From contig JAZNLA010000064.1 in assembly GCA_045578845.1 (NCBI GenBank), positions 1 through 32,700 of the forward strand: DNA of 32,700 bases. Reading direction: 5' to 3'. How positions within the stretch are numbered: the first letter of the stretch is position 1; each line of letters opens with the position of its first letter. Below the pieces are notes generated by a model. That model saw nothing but the letters and a program-made list of their open reading frames with translations, was not told the origin of the DNA and did no database searches. This DNA comes from UMGS172 sp045578845. GTDB taxonomy: Bacteria > Bacillota > Clostridia > Oscillospirales > Acutalibacteraceae. A program made the translations under genes and the position numbers. Below, piece after piece: positions 15,895 through 24,086 of this stretch.

Positions 15895-16739
15895 TGGAAA
15901 AGATAAGAATAATAACCGACTCGGCTGCGGATATACCGCAGGATAACATTTACGGCATCACCGTATTGCCCATGTCAATTCGCTTTGGAGATACCGAATA
16001 CAAAGACGGAATTGACCTTACGCCGCAAGAATTTTACGAAAAACTGGTTGAAAGCGACCAACTTCCCACCACAAGCCTTATTTCACCCGCAACATTTGAA
16101 GAAGCGTATAAAACGGCAATCGACAACGGTGAAAAAGTTGTTGTAATAACCGTTTCAAGCAATCTGTCGGGAACATATCAAAGTGCTGTGCTTGCGGCGT
16201 CGGAATATCCCGATGATGTATATGTAGTGGACAGTAAAAATGTTGCCGTAGGTGAGCATATAGTCGTTATGTTGGCGGCAAGGCTTTTAAACCAAGGTTT
16301 TACTGCAAAGGAAATTGCCGAAAAACTTCAAAATGAAAAAGATAATATACACGTGTTGGCCGTTCTTAATACATTGGAGTATCTTAAAAAAGGCGGCAGA
16401 ATTTCGAGTACTGTCGCGTTTGTGGGCGGTGCATTGAATTTAAAACCGGTTGTTGCCGTAGTAGACGGTAAGGTCGAAATGATAGGCAAAGCAAGAGGTT
16501 CAAAAAACGGAAACAATTATCTTGTTAAAGAAATCGAAAATACTTCGGGTGTAGATTTTACAAAGCCCTTATGTTTAGGATATGCTGGGCTTGATGATGC
16601 CCTTCTTCAAAAGTATATTGAGGACAGCAGCAGATTGTGGGAAGGTCATAAAGAAAGCATGGAAGTAACACTTATCGGTGCGGCAATAGGAACACATTGC
16701 GGTCCTGGTACAATAGCGGTTGCATTTTTTGCAAAATGA
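15894..16739 (+). CDS. DegV-family (fatty-acid-binding, FakB-like) protein
   Basis: 281 residues of the DegV family, two-domain proteins that enclose one fatty acid. Seen are RIITDSAADIP near residue 4, LPMSIRFGDTEYKDGIDLTPQEFY, TTSLISPATFEEAY, the conserved ITVSSNLSGTYQSA near residue 86, and KKGGRISS near 164. In Firmicutes, FakB-type members present a bound fatty acid to a kinase. No kinase gene (FakA) is nearby. Translation is coupled to the MarR gene by a one-base overlap. Its place behind the regulator and before the ene-reductase suggests it binds an acyl ligand relevant to this operon, although DegV genes are common and may be incidental. Confidence 0.92.
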   Translation: MEKIRIITDSAADIPQDNIYGITVLPMSIRFGDTEYKDGIDLTPQEFYEKLVESDQLPTTSLISPATFEEAYKTAIDNGEKVVVITVSSNLSGTYQSAVLAASEYPDDVYVVDSKNVAVGEHIVVMLAARLLNQGFTAKEIAEKLQNEKDNIHVLAVLNTLEYLKKGGRISSTVAFVGGALNLKPVVAVVDGKVEMIGKARGSKNGNNYLVKEIENTSGVDFTKPLCLGYAGLDDALLQKYIEDSSRLWEGHKESMEVTLIGAAIGTHCGPGTIAVAFFAK

Positions 16740-16780
16740 TATTAAAATAAAAATATAATCTAAGAGTAGGAGTGACATTT

Positions 16781-18850
16781 ATGAACCAAGTAAATGAAAA
16801 GTACGAATCGCTTTTTACCCCTTGGAAAATAGGCAATGTTGAAATTAAAAATCGTATTGTTATGTGTCCTATGGGCGGCACATCGCTTTTCGGTTGGTTT
16901 GAACTCGGCGGGTGCCATTTTGACAAGGAAGCGGCAAAGTTATTTTTAGAGAGAGCCAACAATAACGTAGGACTTATAATACCCGGTATAGCACCGTTGC
17001 GTGATACTTTTTGGGGCAAATGGCTTTGGCAAAATCCGAAAATGTTTGATGAACTCAAAGAGTTTATGGACGAAATACATAAGACAGGTGCCAAACTGTT
17101 TATACAACTTACTGCAGGCATGGGACGTTCTTGGGCCATCACCGAACTTGTAGCACCGTTGCATAAAAACAAGGTTACACGTGCTTTGGTAAAGCCGATT
17201 ATTGATACTTCTCACGAACTTGCAAGCCCCAGCGAACAACCGTCGCGTTGGGCACATGATATTATTTGTCCCGAAATCACGGTAGAACAAATTCACGAAA
17301 TAATCGAAGCCTTTGCCAAAACGGCAAAATTGTGCCGCGACGCAGGTGTTGACGGCGTGGAAGTTCACGCCGTACATGAAGGATATTTGCTTGACCAGTT
17401 TGCAATAGAATTTTTCAATAAGCGTACAGATGATTACGGCGGCAGTTTTGAAAACCGTTACCGCTTTGCTACCGAGGTTGTTCATGCTATTAAAAGGGAA
17501 TGCGGTGAGGATTATCCCGTATCACTTCGTTACTCGGTAGAGTCAAAAATGAAGGGCTTTTGCGAAGGTGCCATGCCCGGTGAGGATTACACCGAGGTGG
17601 GACGTGCAATGAAAGAATCGGAGAAAGCGGCTAAATATTTGCAGGACGCAGGCTATGATATGCTTAATGCCGATAACGGTACATATGATTCTTGGTATTG
17701 GGCACATCCGCCTATGTATATGCCTGAAAACTGCAATTTAAGTGATGTGGCACATATCAAAAAGTTTGTTGATATTCCCGTTGTCTGTGCTGGCAGAATG
17801 TCACCCGAAGTCGGTGCTAAAGCAGTTAAAGACGGACAGATTGATGCCGTAGGTATTGCACGTCAATTCCTTATCGACCCCGAATGGGTAACCAAACTTA
17901 TAGAAGACCGTTTAGAGGATATTAAACCTTGTATTTGTTGTCATAGCGGTTGTTTCAATTTTTCTTCTTCAAAGGGACATGCAAATACACAAGACCTCAC
18001 CGATACAATGGGACTTTCCCGCTGTGCACTTAATCCTCAAACCATGCAGTCTAAGAAATATTATGTAGAGCCTGCTAAACGCAAAAAGAAGGTTGCCGTT
18101 ATAGGCGGCGGTATAGGCGGAATGGAAGCGGCTGTTTTGCTCGCTAAAAGAGGGCATACTGTAACCCTTTACGAAAAGACCGATAGACTCGGCGGTGTGT
18201 TTATTGCCGCTGCAGCACCGTCTTTTAAGGAAAAAGACCGCGATTTAATTGCTTGGTATATCCGTGAACTCAAAAAATATCCCATTACCGTAAATATGAA
18301 CACCGAAATTACTGATATTAAGTCGTTAGATGCCGATGAAATAATTATCGCTACCGGTGCTGTTGCCAAAAAAGTGCCGGTCAAGGGTGCCGAAAAGGCG
18401 GTCGAGGCGGTTGAGTTCTTACTTGGAGAAAAGCAGGTAGGTGAAAATGTAGCCGTTATAGGCGGTGGTCTTACAGGCTGTGAAATTGCATATGAACTTT
18501 ATTTAAACGGTAAAAAACCTGTAATTATCGAAATGCAGGATGACCTTGTTACAACCAAGGGCGTGTGTCTTGCAAATACAAGTTATCTTCGTGATTTCTT
18601 TAAGACCAATAAGGTGCCTACTTACCTTGAAACTTCACTCTGCGAAATCGGTGACGGTAATATCACGGTTAAGGACAAAGATGGCAAGATGTTTGAAATC
18701 AAAACCGAGTCGGTCATTATGTCGGTCGGTTATAACCCCGCACCGATTACCAAAAAAGGCCGTAATGTTCATGTTATCGGCGATGCAAATAAGGTCGGTA
18801 ATCTTCGCTCGGTTATTTGGGGTGCTTGGGACACCTGTATGAAAATTTAA
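16781..18850 (+). CDS. Enoate/2,4-dienoyl-CoA reductase-like FMN/FAD/Fe-S oxidoreductase
   Basis: 689 residues built like 2,4-dienoyl-CoA reductase, 2-enoate reductase and BaiCD/BaiH. An FMN-binding old-yellow-enzyme barrel (about 8-375) has PWKIGNVEIKNRIV, HEGYLLDQF near 204 and NKRTDDYGGSFENR near 214. It is followed by a 4Fe-4S site and an FAD/NAD(P)H module (about 430-689) with VAVIGGGIGGMEAA near 440 and VAVIGGGLTGCEIA near 557. Cluster cysteines are Cys384, Cys387, Cys391 and Cys415. The last gap is 23 residues, while 11 is usual in FadH, so the cluster loop carries an insertion. The enzyme would reduce a C=C bond next to a carbonyl. The start at 16781 follows GGAG; a GTG at 16772 was rejected. 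The two aconitase X genes follow 14 bp later, suggesting that it acts on their product or substrate. Confidence 0.92.
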   Translation: MNQVNEKYESLFTPWKIGNVEIKNRIVMCPMGGTSLFGWFELGGCHFDKEAAKLFLERANNNVGLIIPGIAPLRDTFWGKWLWQNPKMFDELKEFMDEIHKTGAKLFIQLTAGMGRSWAITELVAPLHKNKVTRALVKPIIDTSHELASPSEQPSRWAHDIICPEITVEQIHEIIEAFAKTAKLCRDAGVDGVEVHAVHEGYLLDQFAIEFFNKRTDDYGGSFENRYRFATEVVHAIKRECGEDYPVSLRYSVESKMKGFCEGAMPGEDYTEVGRAMKESEKAAKYLQDAGYDMLNADNGTYDSWYWAHPPMYMPENCNLSDVAHIKKFVDIPVVCAGRMSPEVGAKAVKDGQIDAVGIARQFLIDPEWVTKLIEDRLEDIKPCICCHSGCFNFSSSKGHANTQDLTDTMGLSRCALNPQTMQSKKYYVEPAKRKKKVAVIGGGIGGMEAAVLLAKRGHTVTLYEKTDRLGGVFIAAAAPSFKEKDRDLIAWYIRELKKYPITVNMNTEITDIKSLDADEIIIATGAVAKKVPVKGAEKAVEAVEFLLGEKQVGENVAVIGGGLTGCEIAYELYLNGKKPVIIEMQDDLVTTKGVCLANTSYLRDFFKTNKVPTYLETSLCEIGDGNITVKDKDGKMFEIKTESVIMSVGYNPAPITKKGRNVHVIGDANKVGNLRSVIWGAWDTCMKI

Positions 18851-18864
18851 AGGAGGAAAAAGTT

Positions 18865-20142
18865 ATGATACTGACAAAAGAACAACAAGCAATACTTGAC
18901 GGAGAAAAAGGTGAAACACTCTCGAAGGTTATGAAAACGCTTGTGATGTACGGCGATGCTTTTGAGGCAGAAAAATTAGTGCCCATTACCTCTAAGTACA
19001 ATCATCTTGTAACTTCTTTTGGACTCAAAGTCATGGCACCTGTTTATGATTTAATGCAACAGTTACTTGATGCAGGTGTTATGTCAGAGCAGAAATTTTC
19101 GGTTGACCCAAGACCTATTGACAAAAATGTCCCTGCCAATCCTTTGCAAAACTTGGTTTTCAATAAGTTTATGTACACAAAGCAGGATTTTTACGAAAAG
19201 CAGTTGCAAGAGTTGGGACTAATGGATAAAGACGCATTTACCTGCACCTGCTATATGGACGAAATGGGCAATAAGCCTCAAAAGGGTGAAGTGCTTTCGT
19301 GGGCTGAGTCGAGTGCGGTGGTCTACGCAAACTCTGTTTTAGGTGCCCGTTGCAACCGCAACTCAGGTATTATTGATATTATGGGTTCGATTGTGGGATA
19401 TGTTCCTTATTTCGGTCTTTTGACTGACCAAGGCAGAAAGGCTACTTGGGTTGTAAAAATTGAAACCACTAAAAAACCCGAAGCACAACTTTTAGGCTCC
19501 GCTATCGGCATGAAGGTTATGGAAGATGTACCCTTTATAGTCGGACTTGATAAATGGCTGGGCACCGAACTTAATGACGAAACCTGCACCTATCTTAAAG
19601 ATTTCGGTGCGGCTACTGCATCAAACGGTGCGGTCGGTCTTTATCATATTGAAAATCTCACACCCGAAGCGGTAGAAAGCGGCAGAGAACTTATAACTGA
19701 AGACTTTAAGGAATATATAATTGACGACAAGGAACTTGAAAGGGTTAAAGCAAACTATCCCGTAATGTGGAAAAACCCCGACGCAAAGCCCAAACTTTGC
19801 TTTATGGGTTGCCCGCATATGAGTTTAGAACAACTCAAGTCTTGGACCGAAAAAATAGAGGCTTCGCTTAAAGAAAACGGCAATAAAAAGGTGCTTATAC
19901 CGACAGTTTTCACCGCCGCCCCTAAAGTCCTTGAAGCGTTCAATCAAACTGAATACGCTGCAAGACTCAAGGCTACAGGCGTTATTACTTCATATATCTG
20001 CCCGCTTATGTATATGAATAATCCGCTTTGTAAAAAAATGCCGGTCATTACTTCTTCAAATAAACTTCGTACATATACAAGTGCAAGATATTATACCGAT
20101 GACGAGATTTTAACTGCAATCACAAAGGGAGGTAAAGCATAA
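18865..20142 (+). CDS. Aconitase X catalytic (large) subunit
   Basis: 425 residues of the aconitase X (AcnX) family, formerly DUF521, the Fe-S hydro-lyases whose known members dehydrate cis-3-hydroxy-L-proline or, in archaea, mevalonate 5-phosphate. Family landmarks are LTKEQQAILDGEKG at the N-terminus, GARCNRNSG with Cys163, CFMGCPHMSLEQL with Cys312 and Cys316, and SYICPLMYMNNPL with Cys379. The C-terminal VITSSNKLRTYTSARYY stands where family members usually carry an NSGKxxHY-like segment, so the active site looks divergent. AGGAGG fixes the start at 18865; a longer frame overlaps the reductase gene. The small subunit begins within its stop codon. Neither the proline nor the mevalonate pathway is visible nearby, so the substrate is unknown. 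Confidence 0.88.
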   Translation: MILTKEQQAILDGEKGETLSKVMKTLVMYGDAFEAEKLVPITSKYNHLVTSFGLKVMAPVYDLMQQLLDAGVMSEQKFSVDPRPIDKNVPANPLQNLVFNKFMYTKQDFYEKQLQELGLMDKDAFTCTCYMDEMGNKPQKGEVLSWAESSAVVYANSVLGARCNRNSGIIDIMGSIVGYVPYFGLLTDQGRKATWVVKIETTKKPEAQLLGSAIGMKVMEDVPFIVGLDKWLGTELNDETCTYLKDFGAATASNGAVGLYHIENLTPEAVESGRELITEDFKEYIIDDKELERVKANYPVMWKNPDAKPKLCFMGCPHMSLEQLKSWTEKIEASLKENGNKKVLIPTVFTAAPKVLEAFNQTEYAARLKATGVITSYICPLMYMNNPLCKKMPVITSSNKLRTYTSARYYTDDEILTAITKGGKA

Positions 20143-20585
20143 TGAAAAGATTCGAAGGAAGAATAGTAACTCCCGGAACCGTAACCGCCGAGGCCGTTGT
20201 TACAACGCAAGGCTTTAATACGTTGGCATCGTTTCAAATGGCATTGCAGTTTGGGGATAAAGAGGTTAAATGCGGTGACCAAAACAATAAAGAACTTCAC
20301 GGTAAACCTCTTATAGGCAAGGCACTTTGCCTGCCTCAAACAATAGGCTCAACCACAGGTGGACTTGTGCTTTACTGTGCTTGTGCCATGGAGAAAAATC
20401 CTGCATGTATGCTGTTTTCCAACCATATCGACTCGCTTGCTGCTGCAGGTGCAATCCTCGCTGACGTGTGGGTTGACGGTGTCAGTATGCCGGTTATAGA
20501 CTCATTGGGCGATGAATTTATCAACTATGTTAAAGACGGTATGAAGATTACTGTTTTAGAAAACGGTGTTGTTGAGGTAGAATAA
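20142..20585 (+). CDS. Aconitase X swivel (small) subunit
   Basis: 147 residues corresponding to the swivelling domain of aconitase X, formerly DUF126. It opens RFEGRIVTPGTVTAEAVVT, has LHGKPLIGKALCLPQTIGSTTGGLVL at about residues 45-72 (the GSTTGG turn corresponds to the serine-bearing active-site loop of the family) and the NPACMLFSNHIDSLAAAGAILADVW block near 87. Size is normal for the separate-subunit form. The start overlaps the last base of the large-subunit stop codon and GGGAGG lies just upstream, so the subunits are made together. It would close over the large subunit during dehydration. Confidence 0.9.
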   Translation: MKRFEGRIVTPGTVTAEAVVTTQGFNTLASFQMALQFGDKEVKCGDQNNKELHGKPLIGKALCLPQTIGSTTGGLVLYCACAMEKNPACMLFSNHIDSLAAAGAILADVWVDGVSMPVIDSLGDEFINYVKDGMKITVLENGVVEVE

Positions 20586-20599
20586 TCGCAGTATATTTG

Positions 20600-20636
20600 A
20601 TTTGCCGTCTAATTATATTTTTAGACGGCAAATTTT
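20600..20636 (+). terminator. Hairpin after the aconitase X genes
   Basis: A perfect 13-bp stem (20600-20612 with 20621-20633, core TTTGCCGTCTA) with an 8-nt loop is followed by only a short T run. It may be a weak terminator or a processing and stability hairpin before the HAD gene, whose ribosome binding site follows at once. Confidence 0.6.
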
Positions 20637-20650
20637 AAGAGGAGAACAAA

Positions 20651-21364
20651 ATGGGAAATAAAATCAAGGTTATACTATTTGACCTAGACGGCACACTTTT
20701 GCCTATGGACCAAGACTTATTTATAAAGGCGTATTTTAAAGGACTTGCCAAAAAGGCGGCACCATATGGGTATGAGCCTAAAGACCTTGTAAATACAATT
20801 TGGACAGGTATTGCCGCAATGGCAAAAAACGACGGCACAAAGCCAAATGATAAAGTGTTTTGGGATACATTTTCACAAAAATACGGCAAGGACTCTTTAA
20901 AAGACAAGGCAGTATTTGACGATTTTTATTTAAACGAATTTGAGGATATAAAGGAAATTTGCGGGTTTAATCCGAATGCCAAGGCTACCGTTGACAAGGT
21001 CAAGTCAATGGGGTATAGAGTTGTGTTGGCGACTAATCCCGTATTCCCCGAAGTCGCAGTAAGAGCACGCCTTCGTTGGGCGGGACTTGATGCAGACGAT
21101 TTTGAAATCTGCACGACCTATGAAAACAGCGTTTCCTGTAAGCCGAATTTTGATTATTATAGGCATTTGATAGATAAATTAAATGTCACACCCGAAGAAT
21201 GTTTAATGGTCGGCAACGATGTTGAAGAAGATATGGTTGTTGAAACTATCGGCATAAAGGTGTTTTTGTTGACCGATTATATTATAAATAAAAACAACAA
21301 AGACATTTCGGGGTATCCAAACGGCAATTTTGAGGATTTGTTTAATTACATACGAAAATTTTAA
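20651..21364 (+). CDS. HAD-superfamily phosphatase
   Basis: 237 residues of the haloacid-dehalogenase phosphatase superfamily. Motif I is LFDLDGT with nucleophile Asp11 and acid Asp13, motif II is VVLATNP near residue 126, motif III is the lysine of SCKPNFDYY near 159 and motif IV is MVGNDVEEDM near 188. The helical cap between motifs I and II (about residues 18-95) places it with the phosphoglycolate-phosphatase-like subfamily. It probably hydrolyses a small cytoplasmic phosphate ester that cannot be named. GAGGAG precedes the start. A hairpin separates it from the aconitase X genes, so it may be a read-through member of that operon or independent. Confidence 0.88.
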   Translation: MGNKIKVILFDLDGTLLPMDQDLFIKAYFKGLAKKAAPYGYEPKDLVNTIWTGIAAMAKNDGTKPNDKVFWDTFSQKYGKDSLKDKAVFDDFYLNEFEDIKEICGFNPNAKATVDKVKSMGYRVVLATNPVFPEVAVRARLRWAGLDADDFEICTTYENSVSCKPNFDYYRHLIDKLNVTPEECLMVGNDVEEDMVVETIGIKVFLLTDYIINKNNKDISGYPNGNFEDLFNYIRKF

Positions 21365-21366
21365 TG

Positions 21367-21417
21367 AGATCCTGCACTCATTTCGACCAATTTCAGGTCG
21401 AAAGTGAGGTGGAATCT
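21367..21417. repeat. Imperfect palindrome downstream of the HAD gene
   Basis: About 51 bases fold into one hairpin. AGAT (21367-21370) at the base pairs with ATCT (21414-21417), and the top is TTTCGACC (21381-21388) with GGTCGAAA (21396-21403) around a 7-nt loop. There is no T run, so it is not a standard terminator; a true terminator follows. It looks like an intergenic palindromic repeat unit, but a second copy is not present in this window. Confidence 0.45.
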
Positions 21418-21458
21418 ACTTCGAAAAAACCAGCATTACATATTCAATAACTGCCACA

Positions 21459-21495
21459 AAAAAGTCGTATGAGTTTATGACTCATACGACTTTTT
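21459..21495. terminator. Bidirectional intrinsic terminator
   Basis: A perfect 15-bp stem (21459-21473 with 21481-21495; AAAAAGTCGTATGAG) has A-rich and T-rich ends, so each strand ends in a T run. It lies between convergent HAD (+) and carbohydrate-binding lipoprotein (-) genes. Confidence 0.92.
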
Positions 21496-21505
21496 GCTAT
21501 GATAT

Positions 21506-23374
21506 TTAACTTGCTTCAAATTCGCCTGATTTTGTTCCCACTGTAATTGTATAGGTTTCGCCGGACTTAATATCGGGTGAACTTATAATAACAATCGCAT
21601 ATTCGAGTTCAGGCTCGTGAGAAATTATTGTATTTCCTTTTTTATCCTTAACAACTATCTTTGTGCCTGCACTTTGACTGCTTGAAAATGCAATAACGCC
21701 TTGACCGTTGCCGTCAATCGACTGTGCCATCATTGATGAGCCGGTGCCTATAAATGTTCCGCCTGAAATAGTGCCCGTCTTATCATAATCAAGAACGGTT
21801 GTATCGCCCGAGGTAGGACCTGTAGTTGTGGTATGGCCGCCTGTTATCTCAAGCGTTCCGTTAGCATCCATAGCATCGCCCGAGGAACGAATATAAAGAG
21901 TGCCGCCCGAAATTACAATACTTCCGTTTGAATTGCCACCGCCGTGACCGCCAAAGCCGCCACCGCCGAACAGATTATCTCTGCCGCCCGAACCGCTATT
22001 ATCAGTACCGCCTGCTGCATTGATTCCGTCGTCGGTTGCCTTTAATTTAATATTTCCTCCCGACACCTCAACATTTAAGGCTTCAAGGCCTTCATAGCTT
22101 TCGGTAATAGTTATTTTGCCGTCCGATACGGTAAGGCTTTCTTCGGCGTGAATAGCATCATCGCCCGATGCGATATTAAATGTTCCGCCTTTAATAGATA
22201 CGGATATATTGGAATGAATTGCATCATCGGCAGAATCAACGGTAATATTTCCGCCTTCAATTAAAAGACTGTTTTCGGCTTTAAGTCCCTTCATACTTGA
22301 ACTGCTGTCATCTGAGGTACTTGTTGCGGTAGGAGTTACGGATAAACCGCCCGAATTTTTGCTTTGCTGACGCATACCACCGCCGTAGCCACCCGGTCTG
22401 CCTCCACCACCGAAGCCGCCGCCAAAGCCACCCCAATCACCGGAGGACTCTTTAGTGCCGTTTTCCCAGCCGCCACCTGCAAGAATATCTATCGTGCCAC
22501 TTTTAACTTGCAGATAGTTTCCTGCACTTATGCCGTCACCCTCACTTTCTAGTTTTAGGGTGCCGCTTTCAATATAAACATAGCCTTTGGTGTTATCGTC
22601 ATTGTTTTCGCTGTGGATACCGTCTTTACCGGCATCAGCGGTAATGGTGGCATTTTTTACCCTTACGCTGTCATTAGCCTCTATAGCGTGTTCAGATGAG
22701 GCGATATTATATGAGCCACTTGTAAATTTAATATCATCCTTACCTACGATACCGTGTCCGGCAGAAGAATTTACATCAAGACTGCCGCTGCCATTAAAGG
22801 TTACATCCTGCTTTGAAAAGATTGCGGCATCAATATTACTGTCGTCTATTGCCTTAAATTCTCCGCCGTTTTCTAAAATATTTTCGCCCAGGAGGGTTAC
22901 AAACACTTTATCAGCCTCTTTTATATAAAGGGCCGCCGAGGTTTTACTGAGTATTCTGACGCTCTTAAACACAAGCTGTAATTTTGCCGTATCGGGTGCA
23001 TCGACAATTATCATACCGTCTGAAAGCGAACCCGAAATAATATGTGTAGCATCCTTTGTAATTGTAACGGTTGAGCCGGATATTTTAACCGAATTATCGC
23101 TAGCAACGGCACTACTGCCACTCAGTTCAATTTTTACTGCTTTGCTTTCGTCATAATCGGTTTTGGAATCCCTATCGGTGAATTGGTCAGTATCGGTTGC
23201 AGAAAAATCAACCTCATCTTGCGGCTTACTGCTCACTGAATCATCAGAGCTGTCGGTAATTTCAGTTAAGGAATTATTATTGTTATCATTATCTTTATTA
23301 TCGGATTTGCCACAGCCTGCAAGCAAAGATAATACTAACAATAAGCATAGTAGTATCGCATATATTTTCCTCAT
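21506..23374 (-). CDS. Carbohydrate-binding-domain (DUF4353-like) beta-helical lipoprotein
   Basis: 622 residues. A lipoprotein signal with LLAGC (Cys21) is followed by an acidic Ser/Asp/Asn linker to about residue 85. A long repetitive region of short beta-strand rungs then follows, with recurring phrases such as DGIHSENND, DGISAGNYLQVKSG, DAIHSNISVSIKGG and DAIHAEESLTVSDG. This matches the DUF4353 carbohydrate-binding family, predicted to form a right-handed beta-helix on the cell surface. Two glycine-rich inserts (near 315-335, GGFGGGFGGGG, and near 465-480) break the rungs. TTTGGAGG precedes the start. It is the last gene of a three-gene operon with DUF4956 and VTC proteins, a combination seen in other Firmicutes. 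The ligand and the link to polyphosphate are unknown. Confidence 0.88.
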   Translation of the reverse strand: MRKIYAILLCLLLVLSLLAGCGKSDNKDNDNNNNSLTEITDSSDDSVSSKPQDEVDFSATDTDQFTDRDSKTDYDESKAVKIELSGSSAVASDNSVKISGSTVTITKDATHIISGSLSDGMIIVDAPDTAKLQLVFKSVRILSKTSAALYIKEADKVFVTLLGENILENGGEFKAIDDSNIDAAIFSKQDVTFNGSGSLDVNSSAGHGIVGKDDIKFTSGSYNIASSEHAIEANDSVRVKNATITADAGKDGIHSENNDDNTKGYVYIESGTLKLESEGDGISAGNYLQVKSGTIDILAGGGWENGTKESSGDWGGFGGGFGGGGRPGGYGGGMRQQSKNSGGLSVTPTATSTSDDSSSSMKGLKAENSLLIEGGNITVDSADDAIHSNISVSIKGGTFNIASGDDAIHAEESLTVSDGKITITESYEGLEALNVEVSGGNIKLKATDDGINAAGGTDNSGSGGRDNLFGGGGFGGHGGGNSNGSIVISGGTLYIRSSGDAMDANGTLEITGGHTTTTGPTSGDTTVLDYDKTGTISGGTFIGTGSSMMAQSIDGNGQGVIAFSSSQSAGTKIVVKDKKGNTIISHEPELEYAIVIISSPDIKSGETYTITVGTKSGEFEAS

Positions 23375-23389
23375 AAAACAACCTCCAAA

Positions 23390-24085
23390 TTAAAGCTCGG
23401 TTACGGTGGTTTCCTGTTTGGAAACGGTGATCTCCAAATTGCCGTTGCGGCAACGGATTTTATCTAACATTTCCTTTTCTTTTTTTGAGTCCTTTAATGC
23501 AACATTGTATGTGAGTTTAAAAAGACTGCCCATATTGGTGGTTTTAACTCTGCTCAAATCAAACTGCAATGTATATTCTTCGAATATATCATCAAAAATT
23601 TCGGTATAATCAAGGTCTTCGGGAACGGTTACGGTCAGCGTTTTAAATGTTGCAGCATTTTTCTTTGCACCGAAATCAATTCTGTTATAAAGAACAAACA
23701 TAATACACATAACCACAGTAAAGAGAACGGCAAAACCGAGATAACCCATACCGCAAATAAGACCTGCACCCATTGCCAAAAACAAAGTGCAGATTTCTTT
23801 CGCAGTTCCCGGTACCGAACGGAAACGCACCAAACTAAATGCACCGGCGACAGCAACACCTGTGCCGACATTGCCGTTTACAAGCATAATTACAATGCAA
23901 ACAACCGCCGGCAGCAAAGCCAATGTAACAACAAAGCTCTTTGTATAGCGGGTGCGATACATATAGGCAAATGCCATTATAAGACCCAAAATAAGGGAAA
24001 ATCCAAGACATAACAAAAAGTCGGTTATGCTGATAACGGCGGTAAGCTCCGCATCAAATAATCCTTTAAACAAATCCTCAAACAT
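23390..24085 (-). CDS. DUF4956-family membrane protein
   Basis: 231 residues. The N-terminal half has about four membrane helices (roughly 17-40, 52-70, 75-90 and 108-133). The third region carries the conserved VGTGVAVAGAFSLVRFRSVPGTAKEI. The C-terminal half (about 143-228) is a soluble domain of mixed alpha/beta pattern, LTVTVPEDLDYTEIFDDIF followed by a segment ending VSKQETTVTEL, which probably faces the cytoplasm. This is the DUF4956 family, which regularly accompanies VTC-domain polyphosphate polymerases and has no proved activity. ACGGAGG precedes the start. It begins one base after the VTC gene ends, so the two are translationally linked and probably form a complex. Confidence 0.92.
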   Translation of the reverse strand: MFEDLFKGLFDAELTAVISITDFLLCLGFSLILGLIMAFAYMYRTRYTKSFVVTLALLPAVVCIVIMLVNGNVGTGVAVAGAFSLVRFRSVPGTAKEICTLFLAMGAGLICGMGYLGFAVLFTVVMCIMFVLYNRIDFGAKKNAATFKTLTVTVPEDLDYTEIFDDIFEEYTLQFDLSRVKTTNMGSLFKLTYNVALKDSKKEKEMLDKIRCRNGNLEITVSKQETTVTEL

Positions 24086-24086
24086 T

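Noticed and set aside
18865..20585. Ordinary aconitase or isopropylmalate isomerase
   Set aside because: The GARCNR, GCPHMS and YICPLM motifs and the subunit sizes fit aconitase X; the canonical three-cysteine aconitase pattern is absent.
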